This document shows positions 27,188-36,002 of a DNA stretch of 42,294 bases, piece by piece. Made by a program: the position numbers and the translations under genes. Below the pieces are notes generated by a model. That model was not told where the DNA came from, made no database searches, and saw only the letters and a program-made list of their open reading frames with translations. Location: the NCBI GenBank assembly GCA_022564515.1, contig JADFLH010000007.1, forward strand, positions 1 through 42,294, written 5' to 3'. Numbering within the stretch: position 1 is the first letter of the stretch; the number at the start of each line of letters is the position of its first letter. The stretch is from Nitrososphaerota archaeon (GTDB lineage Archaea; Thermoproteota; Nitrososphaeria; Nitrososphaerales; Nitrosopumilaceae).

Positions 27188-27610
27188 TTAATTTTTTTCT
27201 TGTTTTTGAGGCCACATATCATTCCAAGTTTCAGCAAATTTTTTCATCATTTCACCGTAGGCCTTTATTTGTTCCATTCCTGATTCATCGAGTGATTTTT
27301 GCCAGTTTTCAGCAAATTGTTTGAAAGAAGCAACACTTAATTCACTCATAGCTTTTTGCCAGCTTTCACCAAATGTTTTAAATGGATCAACTCCTGCCTG
27401 CCTCATAGCTTTTTGCCAGTTTTCTCCAAACTGTTTCACTGTGTCAGCTGAGGATTCTTTAACTGCCTTTTCCATGACTATATTGAATTTTTGCTGCATC
27501 TCAATACTTGCATTTTTAACAGACTCAAAGAGCTTCATCCAGTTTTCTAGCGACTTTGTATAATCTTGCCATAACTTTTCCCATTCATTAGAATTTTCAG
27601 TTTCTGACAC
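27188..27610 (-). CDS. Repeat protein with four 19-residue units, phasin-like
   Basis: 140 residues, helical and acidic, no cysteine. Residues about 57-132 hold four consecutive 19-residue units: VKQFGENWQKAMRQAGVDP, FKTFGESWQKAMSELSVAS, FKQFAENWQKSLDESGMEQ and IKAYGEMMKKFAETWNDMW. The invariant K-x-[FY] and the W-Q-K core define an amphipathic helix repeat. Such proteins can coat polyhydroxyalkanoate granules or membranes (phasin/PhaE-like), which would fit a PHA-making archaeon; no PHA gene is adjacent. Confidence 0.65.
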   Translation of the reverse strand: MSETENSNEWEKLWQDYTKSLENWMKLFESVKNASIEMQQKFNIVMEKAVKESSADTVKQFGENWQKAMRQAGVDPFKTFGESWQKAMSELSVASFKQFAENWQKSLDESGMEQIKAYGEMMKKFAETWNDMWPQKQEKN

Positions 27611-27752
27611 GATTTAATTTCTAGAGAGTACCACATAAACGGATCCTTAATTTTCAAACATTACATAAATTTTCTCTCATGAGAATATCAAAATAAAAAT
27701 AAATAGAAGATTATAGTCAGTGAATATTATCTTCTTCATAAGGCATAATGAT

Positions 27753-27776
27753 TTCATGCCCAAATCAAGGCATGAA
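27753..27776. promoter_or_regulatory. 8-bp inverted repeat, possible terminator or operator
   Basis: TTCATGCC, eight-base loop, GGCATGAA. It lies in the 224-bp gap between two minus-strand genes, 60 bp past the stop of the PAC2-family gene and 143 bp upstream of the repeat-protein start. A weaker GGTT-(T)5-AACC element follows near 27796. Transcript end or regulator site cannot be decided; no gene is visible in the gap. Confidence 0.35.
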
Positions 27777-27834
27777 TCTATGATTCTCTATGTTTGGTTT
27801 TTTTAACCAGCGGATCACTTTTTCAATAAATAGT

Positions 27835-28680
27835 CTAGTTTCTAAAACGATCATCTGATTCAATATCAGAACCACCGAGTTTTAACGATGATATCCAATC
27901 ATTCATGACCCAATCAAAAACATGTTTATCATACCCAATTCCTGAAATCTTAGATAATGTTTCAAGCATTTTTCTTATTGAATCCTCATAGGGTGGTTTT
28001 TCACCATGATTTGAGTTAATCCGAAAACCCGTCATTTCATAATGTTCTGAAGCAACTCCCAAGATCACATTTGTAAAATAAGGAGCTGCCTCATTTTTCA
28101 TTATTGTAACAGAGTTTTTCTCAAGAATTTGAATTGCTTCCTCACTTGTAGCATATCCTGTTGCTTTACCTCTAGGGCTGACTTCAGCAAGTCTGGTGCC
28201 AACTGTATATACTTCTGTAACTCCAATTTCTTTTGCAATTTTTAGATAAAGCTCAGAATAATCTCTCAAAAAAAGACACGGCGCATATCCCTCTGGTTTT
28301 GTTAACAGAACAAAATTTTCATTACCCCTCAAGAACTCTGCATGGCAATTTTGTGTATGATATGGAATTTGTTTTGTGTCAACTCTTTGCTCAAAATCTG
28401 GAAGTGATGCTATTCCATATTGATTAATCTCTATAAAATCAATCTGGTCTGGTGCTGAATATTGAAGTGGAATATCTGGATAAACATCTTGACACCAAAC
28501 TTTTACAAACGGTCTCATGTTGTGTGATGAAGCAATAATCTGTCCTAGAATTTTTCCATGACTATAAAACTCGTCAAACATGTAGATTGAGGGGAAGGCT
28601 ACAATTAATTTGCCATTCTGCAGCTTTGGAGAGTTCTCAATGACCTCAAGGTTGCTTATCAACAATTTGGAATTACTCAA
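27835..28680 (-). CDS. PAC2-family (proteasome assembly chaperone 2-like) protein
   Basis: 281 residues. It shows the family layout: LIVAFPSIYMFDEFYSHGKILGQIIA near residue 24, PEGYAPCLFLRDYSELYLKIAKEIGVTEVYTVGT near 130, TNVILGVASEHYEMTGFRI near 205, and a C-terminal helical part. Archaeal PAC2 homologues bind proteasome parts; some have other roles. Minus strand, alone between two gaps. Confidence 0.8.
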   Translation of the reverse strand: MSNSKLLISNLEVIENSPKLQNGKLIVAFPSIYMFDEFYSHGKILGQIIASSHNMRPFVKVWCQDVYPDIPLQYSAPDQIDFIEINQYGIASLPDFEQRVDTKQIPYHTQNCHAEFLRGNENFVLLTKPEGYAPCLFLRDYSELYLKIAKEIGVTEVYTVGTRLAEVSPRGKATGYATSEEAIQILEKNSVTIMKNEAAPYFTNVILGVASEHYEMTGFRINSNHGEKPPYEDSIRKMLETLSKISGIGYDKHVFDWVMNDWISSLKLGGSDIESDDRFRN

Positions 28681-28740
28681 TCTTAATTATGCAATTATTA
28701 TCAAATAAATTAGCTTTAACATTGAAACCAAATACTTTAT

Positions 28741-29346
28741 TCATTTGGACCAATAGCCGTCAGCAGGAAATTTCATACCTGCAACTCGTTTAGTCTCATC
28801 TTTAATTTTTGCAAATTTTTCAACAACATTCCAATTTTCTTTAATTATTTTTGCAACTTCAGGGAGCACATCTTCTTCCCAAGTAGAATTCTTGCCTTTT
28901 GCAGCATTAAACAACTTGGTTTTAACAGAACTTGCAGAAATCTCCTTTCTCGAACCTATCCTTGGGTGAAGCCCATAAACTTTGAGCATTAATCTTTCAG
29001 CCTTGTCTCCGGTGTAAGTAAAATAATCATGGTTTAGACCCTTGCTTAATTGACGCCTTAGCTTCCAAGAAGATGGAGAAAGCAAGGGAGGCAGATATCT
29101 AGAAAATGGTGCATTAAATGTATAATTTTTTGATATTGTTATAGAATCGCTAAAAACTGCGTCTAACATTTTTTTTCGTAAGTTAAAGTCAAAGGGAAAA
29201 CTGCGGCTATTGATCTCTTTTCCATTTTTTAGGAATATGACCGGCATAATTACTACTCTTTCAGATTTTTTTTGTAGATCTTTAATGATCTCAACATGTG
29301 CCTTAGTTACTGGATTAAGATGTGCAAGATATACTGCTTTTGTCAA
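28741..29346 (-). CDS. Nucleotidyltransferase (HIGH-type), NMN adenylyltransferase-like
   Basis: 201 residues. The HxxH-like motif is in VYLAHLNPVTKAHVEIIKDL near residue 5 and the second nucleotide-binding motif reads ISASSVKTKL, comparable to the ISSTxxR of this superfamily. The middle part lacks the usual signature of NMN or phosphopantetheine adenylyltransferases, so the accepted substrate is unclear. Minus strand, tRNA-Pro just upstream. Confidence 0.65.
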   Translation of the reverse strand: MTKAVYLAHLNPVTKAHVEIIKDLQKKSERVVIMPVIFLKNGKEINSRSFPFDFNLRKKMLDAVFSDSITISKNYTFNAPFSRYLPPLLSPSSWKLRRQLSKGLNHDYFTYTGDKAERLMLKVYGLHPRIGSRKEISASSVKTKLFNAAKGKNSTWEEDVLPEVAKIIKENWNVVEKFAKIKDETKRVAGMKFPADGYWSK

Positions 29347-29391
29347 TTATACATTATCTTAATTGGTTCTATTTCAATTGTTTAATTTTAA

Positions 29392-29465
29392 TGGGGATGA
29401 TGGGACTTGAACCCATGATCTCCAGCGCCCGAGGCTGGCAGTATACCAAGCTAACCTACATCCCC
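29392..29465 (-). tRNA. tRNA-Pro (anticodon CGG)
   Basis: 74-nt cloverleaf on the minus strand. Acceptor GGGGATG (29459-29465) pairs with CATCCCC (29393-29399), discriminator A at 29392. The anticodon stem CCAGC/GCTGG encloses loop CTCGGGC, giving CGG. The T arm is ATGGGTTCAAGTCCCAT. No intron and no encoded CCA. Confidence 0.93.
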
Positions 29466-29513
29466 AAAACTAAATCTGAAATGATGATTTTATTTCTTTA
29501 AAAAAGAATATGA

Positions 29514-30356
29514 TTAACCATATGATTCGTATTTTACTTCGAAACTTCCGTCTTCACGTTTTTTACGTTCGGTAACGAATCCTCGTGGATTCATAAAGTC
29601 CATTACAGCATCGATTGTTCCTTGCCAACCACAAATGTAGAACATTGTGTTTTCTTTTGTAATTTTCTCGCCAATAATTTCTTCTAACGGCGACTTGCCG
29701 TTATCCTTTGGTCTCAAAAAGGTCTCAACTCTTCCTGTTTGACCACTCCATGATCTGTTAAACCATTCTTCCGGTCTGCTAATAGAAGCTCGATAGGTAA
29801 AGTTCCACTTGTCTTTCCCTCTATCGAGACTATCATATTCTAAATTGGTCAGTAATTCCTTGTAGCTTAATTCATCAACATAACTTGCACCATGTAAAAC
29901 AATGATTTCTCTTTTATCTCCAACATCATGAAGATGTTCCGTATAACTAACAAATGGTGCAAGACCTGTTCCTCCACCAATACAAACTATTCTTCTTTCG
30001 TCCTTGCTACCATCTGGCATTTTCTCATTAAGTGTAAAAGCACCAGTTGGTTTTATCCAATTTACCTCATCTCCTTCTTTTGCATTGAACAATTGTGTAG
30101 TCAAACGACCAGGTAAAGGCTTTCGTACCCATCTAACAACTAATTCAATATACTTTCTATTTTCTGGATGAGATGCAATTGAATATGCTCGTCTTACAAT
30201 TTTGTTATTCTCAACAGGATTGGGCATTCCAATAGTGATGAATTGACCAGGTTTGTAGTCTGGAACCTGACCACCATTTGGAACCATCCGAAAAATTCCA
30301 AGATCTTCTTTAAGTAACTGAACATAAGTAATCGTCCCTTTATTATCTACGACCAT
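29514..30356 (-). CDS. Ferredoxin-NADP(+) reductase family flavoprotein
   Basis: 280 residues. The FAD domain carries RRAYSIAS (near residue 54), and the NAD(P)-binding domain begins ICIGGGTGLAPFVSY near residue 122, with the C-terminal FYICGWQGTIDAVMDFM helix. It transfers electrons between NAD(P)H and ferredoxin or flavodoxin. The PGQFITIGMP motif also fits. No ferredoxin gene is in the window. Cytoplasmic; divergent from tRNA-Ala. Confidence 0.88.
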   Translation of the reverse strand: MVVDNKGTITYVQLLKEDLGIFRMVPNGGQVPDYKPGQFITIGMPNPVENNKIVRRAYSIASHPENRKYIELVVRWVRKPLPGRLTTQLFNAKEGDEVNWIKPTGAFTLNEKMPDGSKDERRIVCIGGGTGLAPFVSYTEHLHDVGDKREIIVLHGASYVDELSYKELLTNLEYDSLDRGKDKWNFTYRASISRPEEWFNRSWSGQTGRVETFLRPKDNGKSPLEEIIGEKITKENTMFYICGWQGTIDAVMDFMNPRGFVTERKKREDGSFEVKYESYG

Positions 30357-30486
30357 TCGTTTGATAACTCTATAAACATTAAATATCTTCTGTTAACTGC
30401 AGTTTTGTTGAATTTGAATTTGTAAGCTAAACTATAATATTCAAACAAAAAAAACTAAACAGATCAAACTTTTGAAATGATCAATC

Positions 30487-30560
30487 GGGCCGGTCGTCTA
30501 GACTGGTAGGATACGCCCTTGGCATGGGTGAGATCGTGGGTTCAAATCCCATCCGGTCCA
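30487..30560 (+). tRNA. tRNA-Ala (anticodon GGC)
   Basis: 74 nt. Acceptor GGGCCGG pairs with CCGGTCC (30553-30559), discriminator A at 30560. The D arm contains GACTGGTAGGAT, anticodon stem CGCCC/GGGTG encloses TTGGCAT (GGC), T arm GTGGGTTCAAATCCCAT. No intron, no encoded CCA. Confidence 0.93.
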
Positions 30561-30564
30561 CTTT

Positions 30565-31116
30565 TCAATTTTGTCTTGCTAACACTAACAACTTTTTAAG
30601 ATCGTCGTCTATTTCTTTGGAAATTTCATTAATTTCTTCAGGATGAATTTTATCACCAATGTCTATAACTGCCTTTAGAGCACTCTTCTTTACCTCTAAA
30701 TCAGTATCGGAAAGACAACTGTGAATTGCTTTACTAGCTTGATCAGCTTTAAGATAACCTAGGGCTCCTAATGCACAGGATCTTACCAAAGAACTAGAAT
30801 CATTTGTAAGTTTGATAATTGATGAAATAGCTTCTGAATTATTTCTGTTTGCTAAAATCAAAGCTAAAAATCCCCTAATGTTTTCACTTTCAGAATTTAA
30901 ATTTTTTATTAAAAATTTAGAGATATTATTTTCGTTTATTACTAAAACACTAAATACTTCTCCTCTAACTTCAATATCTGGATCGTCTAACATTGAGATT
31001 ATTTTGTTAATGATTTTGGAATCTGTTGTTTCAGTTAAAGATTCTAAATTTTTAATTTTTTCTTCTTTTGAGCCTGAATCTAAAATTTTGTTTAATTCTT
31101 CAAAGGATTTTCCCAT
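30565..31116 (-). CDS. HEAT-repeat protein
   Basis: 183 residues from ATG 31116; the longer GTG/ATG start at 31140 adds eight residues. I prefer 31116 because a purine-rich GGGGA element precedes it. At least four HEAT units are visible, for example INKIISMLDDPDIEVRGEVFSVL, LNSESENIRGFLALILANR, LTNDSSSLVRSCALGALGYL and LSDTDLEVKKSALKAVIDIG. Such alpha-solenoids are binding scaffolds. Function unknown. Confidence 0.8.
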   Translation of the reverse strand: MGKSFEELNKILDSGSKEEKIKNLESLTETTDSKIINKIISMLDDPDIEVRGEVFSVLVINENNISKFLIKNLNSESENIRGFLALILANRNNSEAISSIIKLTNDSSSLVRSCALGALGYLKADQASKAIHSCLSDTDLEVKKSALKAVIDIGDKIHPEEINEISKEIDDDLKKLLVLARQN

Positions 31117-31225
31117 TAAGATTCCCCATCGGTTAACCAAAGAAAAGTATATTTTTTCATAAAATCATTATACTCTTAAAATTTCTCGTTCTTAGATTTA
31201 AATTATCCTCAAATGTTTGGAGGGT

Positions 31226-31588
31226 ATGTCTACAGAAAACGAACAATCTACAAAAAACGAACAATCTACAAAAAACGAACAGTCTACTGTGACCAAAGAA
31301 ACTACTGGAAGCAGAGACACAATATTCATTGGTAAGAAACCATTGATGGCGTATGTTACAACAACACTAATTCAATTGGCTAACTTGCCTAGAGTGAGTA
31401 TCAAAGCGAGAGGTATGAGCATTGGACGTGCAGTGGATGTTGCACAAATCATCTCACGTAAAACAGAAAATGCTGGATACATTATCGGAGAGATCAAAAT
31501 CGGTTCCGAGTCTTTAGAGTCAAATGACGGTAGACAAAGAAACGTATCAACAATCGATATTGAAGTAAAGCGAAACGCAAATAACTAA
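31226..31588 (+). CDS. alba: Alba chromatin protein with tandem N-terminal repeat tail
   Basis: 120 residues. The Alba domain starts IFIGKKPLMAYVTTTLIQL, where the two Lys are the conserved DNA-contact pair, and continues with IKARGMSIGRAVDVAQII and a C-terminal beta hairpin. The N-terminal tail is an unusual run of NEQSTK repeats encoded by an 18-bp DNA repeat. I take ATG 31226 as start; a TTG at 31217 would add three residues, and the GGAGGG run sits only two bases before the ATG, so leaderless initiation is likely. Packages DNA or binds RNA. Confidence 0.9.
   Translation: MSTENEQSTKNEQSTKNEQSTVTKETTGSRDTIFIGKKPLMAYVTTTLIQLANLPRVSIKARGMSIGRAVDVAQIISRKTENAGYIIGEIKIGSESLESNDGRQRNVSTIDIEVKRNANN
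31232..31285 (+). repeat. Three 18-bp tandem repeats inside alba
   Basis: Three consecutive copies of ACAAAAAACGAACAATCT, with a G in the first unit and a G for A in the last. They encode three NEQSTK-type hexapeptides. The whole number of codons keeps the frame if copies are gained or lost. Confidence 0.85.
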
Positions 31589-31614
31589 TCGCGCTTTACT
31601 TGTAATTTTTTATT

Positions 31615-32481
31615 TTATTCTTTTTTTGAAACGCTGTATTTTTTTTCTAATCTACGAAACTTTCTTAGTTCCACTAAATCATTGAACTGATCAAAACTTA
31701 CTAATTTATTCTTCAATTTAGTGGTGGTGCCTGCTTTTTTGAGTTCATTCAGAATATTTATTGTTGCAAAAGTATTTGCAAATAGCACAGAAAGCGGATA
31801 AAGGATTATTTTAAAGCCCATCTTGTAGAGATTTTCCGCTGAGCTAATGGGCGTTGCACCACCTTCTATCATATTTGCCACAAGAGGAGCATTGATCGAC
31901 CTGCCAATCTTTTTCATTTCTTTAACTGATTTTGGGGCTTCAATAAATATTGCATCAGCTCCTAATTTTTTGTTGTAAATACCACGTTCGATAGCTGCAT
32001 CAAGACCTTCTGATGCACGTGCATCTGTTCGTGCAACAATAATGAAGTTTTTACTACTTCTTGCATCAATAGCAGCTCCAAGTTTTTCTGCATACTCTTC
32101 TTGTGATATGACTTCCTTTCCTTGCATGTGTCCACATCTTTTTGGCCATCTTTGGTCTTCGAGAAAAATTCCAGATGCACCAGCTGATTCTAATTCTTTA
32201 ACTAATTTCCAAACACTCAATGCGTTTCCATACCCCGTGTCTGCATCAACAATCACAGGAACTGAAACTGCACTACATATTCTCCTGGCATTATCAATAG
32301 TTTCAGTAGAGCTAATGAATCCATAGTCAGGCATTCCAAAAAGAGTAGCTGATGTTCCGTAACCTGTTTGAAACATCGCTTTAAACCCTGTCTTCTCAGC
32401 TATTTTCGCACTCATTGCATCATAAACGCCTGGAATAACAAGAGGACCTTTCTCCTTTAACATCTGCCTTGGGCTTTTCAA
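31615..32481 (-). CDS. Isocitrate lyase / PEP mutase family enzyme
   Basis: 288 residues. The family signature KKRCGH appears as PKRCGHMQGK near residue 112 (catalytic Cys), and VDADTGYGN near residue 79 supplies metal ligands; the start MKSPRQMLKEKGPLVIPGVYDAMSAKIAE is typical. Likely 2-methylisocitrate lyase, oxaloacetate decarboxylase or a related C-C lyase; no prpBCD partners are adjacent. Minus strand, divergent from endonuclease V. Confidence 0.85.
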   Translation of the reverse strand: MKSPRQMLKEKGPLVIPGVYDAMSAKIAEKTGFKAMFQTGYGTSATLFGMPDYGFISSTETIDNARRICSAVSVPVIVDADTGYGNALSVWKLVKELESAGASGIFLEDQRWPKRCGHMQGKEVISQEEYAEKLGAAIDARSSKNFIIVARTDARASEGLDAAIERGIYNKKLGADAIFIEAPKSVKEMKKIGRSINAPLVANMIEGGATPISSAENLYKMGFKIILYPLSVLFANTFATINILNELKKAGTTTKLKNKLVSFDQFNDLVELRKFRRLEKKYSVSKKE

Positions 32482-32519
32482 TGAAAAGACTTTTTCAAAT
32501 GAATTATTTATGATTTTAA

Positions 32520-33188
32520 GTGAAAATCAAAATAGAGCAAATGAAATCCAAATTAGAATCTCAGACGATAAAACTCCAGAGCAAATTATCAAAAAAGGTC
32601 ATTTCGAAAAATTGCCTTCCTAAAAAAATCAAAATTGTGTGTGGAATTGATGTTTCATATAAAGAAAAAATGGCGTTTTGCACAGCAATAATTCTTGATA
32701 TTAATAACCTGAATATCCAAGAAACCATTCGTTTTTCCATGAAGATTTCTTACCCCTATATTCCTGGTCTTTTCATGCTAAGGGAATCAGAACCAATTCT
32801 TCAAACACTAAAAAAGATAAAAACAGATTTTGATATTCTCTTAATTGATGGCCACGGAAGGTTGCATCCACGCTTTTGTGGTCTGGCATGTTATATTGGA
32901 ATAAAAATGAACAAATCTACAATAGGTGTGGCAAAAAAAATTCTTTGTGGCAGAACAAAATCAGATTCTACAGTAGAATACAAGGGAAAAATATTAGGAT
33001 TTGAACTAAAAAATAACAAAAAAAAGATCTATGTAAGTGTAGGACACAAAATTAATCTCAAAAGTGCTGTTAACATTGTTAAACAATTAATCTTAGAGAA
33101 AAAATGGTATCCTGAACCGCTTCGTTTAGCCGATTCTGATTCAAAAAACTTTAGAAAACAATACCTGCATAAAAAAATTACACACTAA
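32520..33188 (+). CDS. nfi: Endonuclease V (deoxyinosine-specific)
   Basis: 222 residues. Catalytic acids sit in VCGIDVSYKEK (Asp44) and LIDGHGRLHPRFCGLACYIGI; the YIPGLFMLRESEPI wedge motif is also family-specific. It nicks DNA 3' of deoxyinosine, starting repair of deaminated adenine. GTG start at 32520. The N-terminal 36 residues are a Lys-rich helix, normal for the family. Confidence 0.93.
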   Translation: MKIKIEQMKSKLESQTIKLQSKLSKKVISKNCLPKKIKIVCGIDVSYKEKMAFCTAIILDINNLNIQETIRFSMKISYPYIPGLFMLRESEPILQTLKKIKTDFDILLIDGHGRLHPRFCGLACYIGIKMNKSTIGVAKKILCGRTKSDSTVEYKGKILGFELKNNKKKIYVSVGHKINLKSAVNIVKQLILEKKWYPEPLRLADSDSKNFRKQYLHKKITH

Positions 33189-33244
33189 ACAACAAAATTA
33201 ATTATAATAAGGATAAATTTTCATAAACAGATTTGGAAAAATTT

Positions 33245-33757
33245 TTACTCTATTTTAATCTGTTTTCCATTTTTCTTGGTAGTTTTTTTACTTAATCTTT
33301 CAAGTTCAGATTTAAGAAATTTTCTGTAACGCTCAGTTTCATTTTTTGTCATATCGGAAGCATTTGTACTTAACAGAGCTCCCATTGATGCAATTTTTTC
33401 AATTATATCCATGGCTACAAATTTTCCTAAACTTCCAAGTCTTGATAGAACTTCTAGTTGTTTTTTCACTACATCATTAATTTTTTTAACATCCTCAGCT
33501 GTTGCTTTTCCTTTTTTTGTAATTTGATATTTACCATCCTTTACTTCTTCAATTAATCCTTCATCTAGCAACCTTCCAAGTAAGGGGTAGATCAAACCTG
33601 GGGAAGGTTTCCAAATTCCTTCGCTTTGTTCAGTTGCATGATCAATGATCTCTTTTCCAGTATGGGGCTTCTTTTTCAAAAGCTCTAAGATGAAATATCT
33701 TGAAAATCCTCTAGGAATAGAACTGCCAACTCTTTTAATCCAGTCTGAAATCATCAC
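33245..33757 (-). CDS. PadR-family transcriptional regulator
   Basis: 170 residues. The winged helix (residues about 18-85) has FILELLKKKPHTGKEIIDHATEQSEG, WKPSPGLIYPLLGRLLDEGLIEE and GKYQITKKG, and the tail is a dimerisation helix. PadR proteins bind palindromic operators, usually near their own promoter; the twin palindrome at 33753-33776 overlaps this gene's start codon (GTG 33757 or ATG 33754). Divergent from sdhA, so it may control either or both. Confidence 0.88.
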   Translation of the reverse strand: MMISDWIKRVGSSIPRGFSRYFILELLKKKPHTGKEIIDHATEQSEGIWKPSPGLIYPLLGRLLDEGLIEEVKDGKYQITKKGKATAEDVKKINDVVKKQLEVLSRLGSLGKFVAMDIIEKIASMGALLSTNASDMTKNETERYRKFLKSELERLSKKTTKKNGKQIKIE

Positions 33758-33776
33758 TAGTGATATCGCTAGCGAT
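33753..33776. promoter_or_regulatory. Two abutting perfect 12-bp palindromes, candidate PadR operator
   Basis: ATCACTAGTGAT (33753-33764) directly followed by ATCGCTAGCGAT (33765-33776). Each is its own reverse complement, and they differ only at the two symmetric bases flanking CTAG. They cover the padR start and lie about 80 bp before sdhA. The run of TATATATTAATG just after can serve as TATA element. Confidence 0.7.
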
Positions 33777-33854
33777 ATATATTAATGTTTTTTTTAAGTT
33801 TAACATAATATTTTGCATACATATTTAACCGAATTTTAGAGGACAAAGTGCGAA

Positions 33855-35567
33855 ATGGTTGAGTCTATTGAATGTGATCTAATTATTTGTGGATCGGGCT
33901 TGGCAGGATTAAGAGCAGTAATTGAAGCTGCAAAAAAAAATTTGAAAATAAAGATCATTGTTATTTCTAAGGTACAAGTTATGCGCTCACATTCTGTTTC
34001 TGCGGAAGGAGGAACCGCTGCAGTAATTTTTGAAGATGAAGGTGATACAATAGAGTCGCACATCTATGATACAATAAAGGGAAGTGACTTTTTGGCTGAT
34101 CAAGATGTGGTAGAAAGATTTTGTCGTGAAATGCCAAATGAAATCTATCAACTGGAAAGATGGGGAATGCCATGGTCCAGAAGAGAAAATGGGAAAATTG
34201 ATCAACGGTGGTTTGCAGGGTATAGCTTCCCTAGAGCAAGTTATGCATCTGACAAGGTTGGTTTCTTTGAAATGCAAACATTGTATGATACTTGCCAAAA
34301 GTTTGATAACATTGATTTTTTCAATGAATGGTTTGCAACATCAATAATTCATAATCGAAAAAGATTCATGGGAATTACTGCAATTGAGCTTTCATCTGGA
34401 ACATTCTATGAAATAAAAGCAAAGGCGTTGATAATAGCAACAGGTGGTGCTGGTAGAATCTATAGCTATTCTACTTATGGTTATTCATCAACTCCTGATG
34501 GTCTTGATATGGCATACCGAGCTGGTGTGGCACTTAAAGACATGGAATTCGTTCAATTCCACCCAACTGGAATCTTACCATCTGGAATTCTAATTACTGA
34601 AGCAGCAAGAGGAGAAGGCGGTTATCTTCTAAATAACAAAGGAGAGAGATTCATGAAAAACTATGCATCAAGCAAAATGGAGCTTGCTCCAAGAGATATT
34701 GTTTGTAGGTCAATGATTACCGAGATTAATGAAGGTAGGGGTTACAAGCACGAAACAGGCGTGGATTGCCTTAAATTAGATTTGAGGCACATTGGAGATG
34801 AGAAAATCAAGGAGAAATTAGGAGCAATTAGAGAAATTTCGATCAAGTTTTCTGGAATTAATCCAGCTCAGGAAATTTTGGATGTTAGACCTGTATGCCA
34901 TTACATGATGGGTGGAATTCATACAAACATTGATGGTACAACAGAACTTGAAGGAGTTTGGGCAGCTGGTGAGGTTGCTTGTAATAGTGTACATGGTTCA
35001 AACAGACTTGGAGCAAATTCTACATCCGAATGCCTTGTGTGGGGAAAAATTACTGGAACACTTGCTGTAGATTATATCGAAAAAGGAGTTCCATCTGAAC
35101 CATGGCCTGATTTTCTAGTTGAAGCTGAAGAAAAAAGAATCTATGATGGAATATTTCGTGGAAAAGGAGATGTAAATCCATACGAAATAAAACAAGAACT
35201 TACAGACACTATGAATGAAAAAGCATATGTATACAGAGATGAAGCAAGTTTGGTTGAAGGCCTTAAAAAAATTCGAGCTCTCAAAGAACAAACATGGAAA
35301 CATGTCGATGATAAGGCAAAGGAATACAATACCAACTTTACAAACGTCATGGAGCTAGATTCAATGTTTAGAGTAATTGAAATTATTTTAATTGGTGCAA
35401 TAAACAGAAAAGAAACTCGTGGAGCACACGCAAGAACCGACTTTCCAAAACGAGATGATACTAATTTTATGCATCACACACTTGCATATTATGACCCAAA
35501 AGAACCAATAATGAAAACTTGTCCAGTTACAGTGACTAATTATAAACCGGTTATGAGGAAGTACTGA
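33855..35567 (+). CDS. sdhA: Succinate dehydrogenase flavoprotein subunit
   Basis: 570 residues; oxidises succinate to fumarate in complex II. The FAD-binding start is CDLIICGSGLAGLRAVIEA, the flavin-attachment region RSHSVSAEGGTAAV near residue 44, the active-site motifs are FVQFHPTGI, EAARGEGGYLLN and RPVCHYMMGGIHTN, and GSNRLGANSTSECLVWG closes the FAD site. It leads a compact sdhACDB operon; sdhC starts in the overlapping TGATGG. Possibly controlled by the adjacent PadR palindromes. Confidence 0.95.
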   Translation: MVESIECDLIICGSGLAGLRAVIEAAKKNLKIKIIVISKVQVMRSHSVSAEGGTAAVIFEDEGDTIESHIYDTIKGSDFLADQDVVERFCREMPNEIYQLERWGMPWSRRENGKIDQRWFAGYSFPRASYASDKVGFFEMQTLYDTCQKFDNIDFFNEWFATSIIHNRKRFMGITAIELSSGTFYEIKAKALIIATGGAGRIYSYSTYGYSSTPDGLDMAYRAGVALKDMEFVQFHPTGILPSGILITEAARGEGGYLLNNKGERFMKNYASSKMELAPRDIVCRSMITEINEGRGYKHETGVDCLKLDLRHIGDEKIKEKLGAIREISIKFSGINPAQEILDVRPVCHYMMGGIHTNIDGTTELEGVWAAGEVACNSVHGSNRLGANSTSECLVWGKITGTLAVDYIEKGVPSEPWPDFLVEAEEKRIYDGIFRGKGDVNPYEIKQELTDTMNEKAYVYRDEASLVEGLKKIRALKEQTWKHVDDKAKEYNTNFTNVMELDSMFRVIEIILIGAINRKETRGAHARTDFPKRDDTNFMHHTLAYYDPKEPIMKTCPVTVTNYKPVMRKY

Positions 35568-36001
35568 TGGAAAAAGTTGATGAAAATAAAGAAGGAATCA
35601 AAGGAATGGTCAATCCTCGTAGGTATGGGATTGAAAGAGTTGCTTATTTGTTAATGAGACTTAGTGGACTTGGTCTTCTTGCATATTTTGTGGCACACAT
35701 TTATGAAACTAGTAACATTCTACGAGGTCGCGTTGGATGGGAGGAAGTGATTTCAATTACACAAACAACAGAAGGTCATGTTATACTTGCCATAGTAATT
35801 GGAATGTGTGTTTTTCATACAGCGAATGGTATTCGCGTAATGCTTGGTGAGAGTGGTATTGGAGTTGGAAAACCAATCAGACCCGACTATCCATACCCCT
35901 CGCCATCACAAAACGCTAGACACAAAATTGCAATTTATTCCTCAATAATTCTTGCTGCTCTCGCAATGATGTATGGTCTTGCGGTAATGTTTGGTGAATA
36001 G
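35567..36001 (+). CDS. sdhC: Succinate dehydrogenase membrane subunit C (cytochrome b-type)
   Basis: 144 residues, three membrane helices (about residues 25-45, 67-87 and 122-140). His in YFVAHIYE and HTANGIRVML are candidate haem ligands; the H-x2-NG-I-R motif is the sdhC signature. Starts at the last base of the sdhA stop. Anchors the dehydrogenase and passes electrons to quinone. Confidence 0.88.
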   Translation: MEKVDENKEGIKGMVNPRRYGIERVAYLLMRLSGLGLLAYFVAHIYETSNILRGRVGWEEVISITQTTEGHVILAIVIGMCVFHTANGIRVMLGESGIGVGKPIRPDYPYPSPSQNARHKIAIYSSIILAALAMMYGLAVMFGE

Positions 36002-36002
36002 A

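Noticed and set aside
31250-31285. CRISPR-like repeat
   Set aside because: Units are 18 bp, directly tandem without spacers, and lie inside the alba coding frame.
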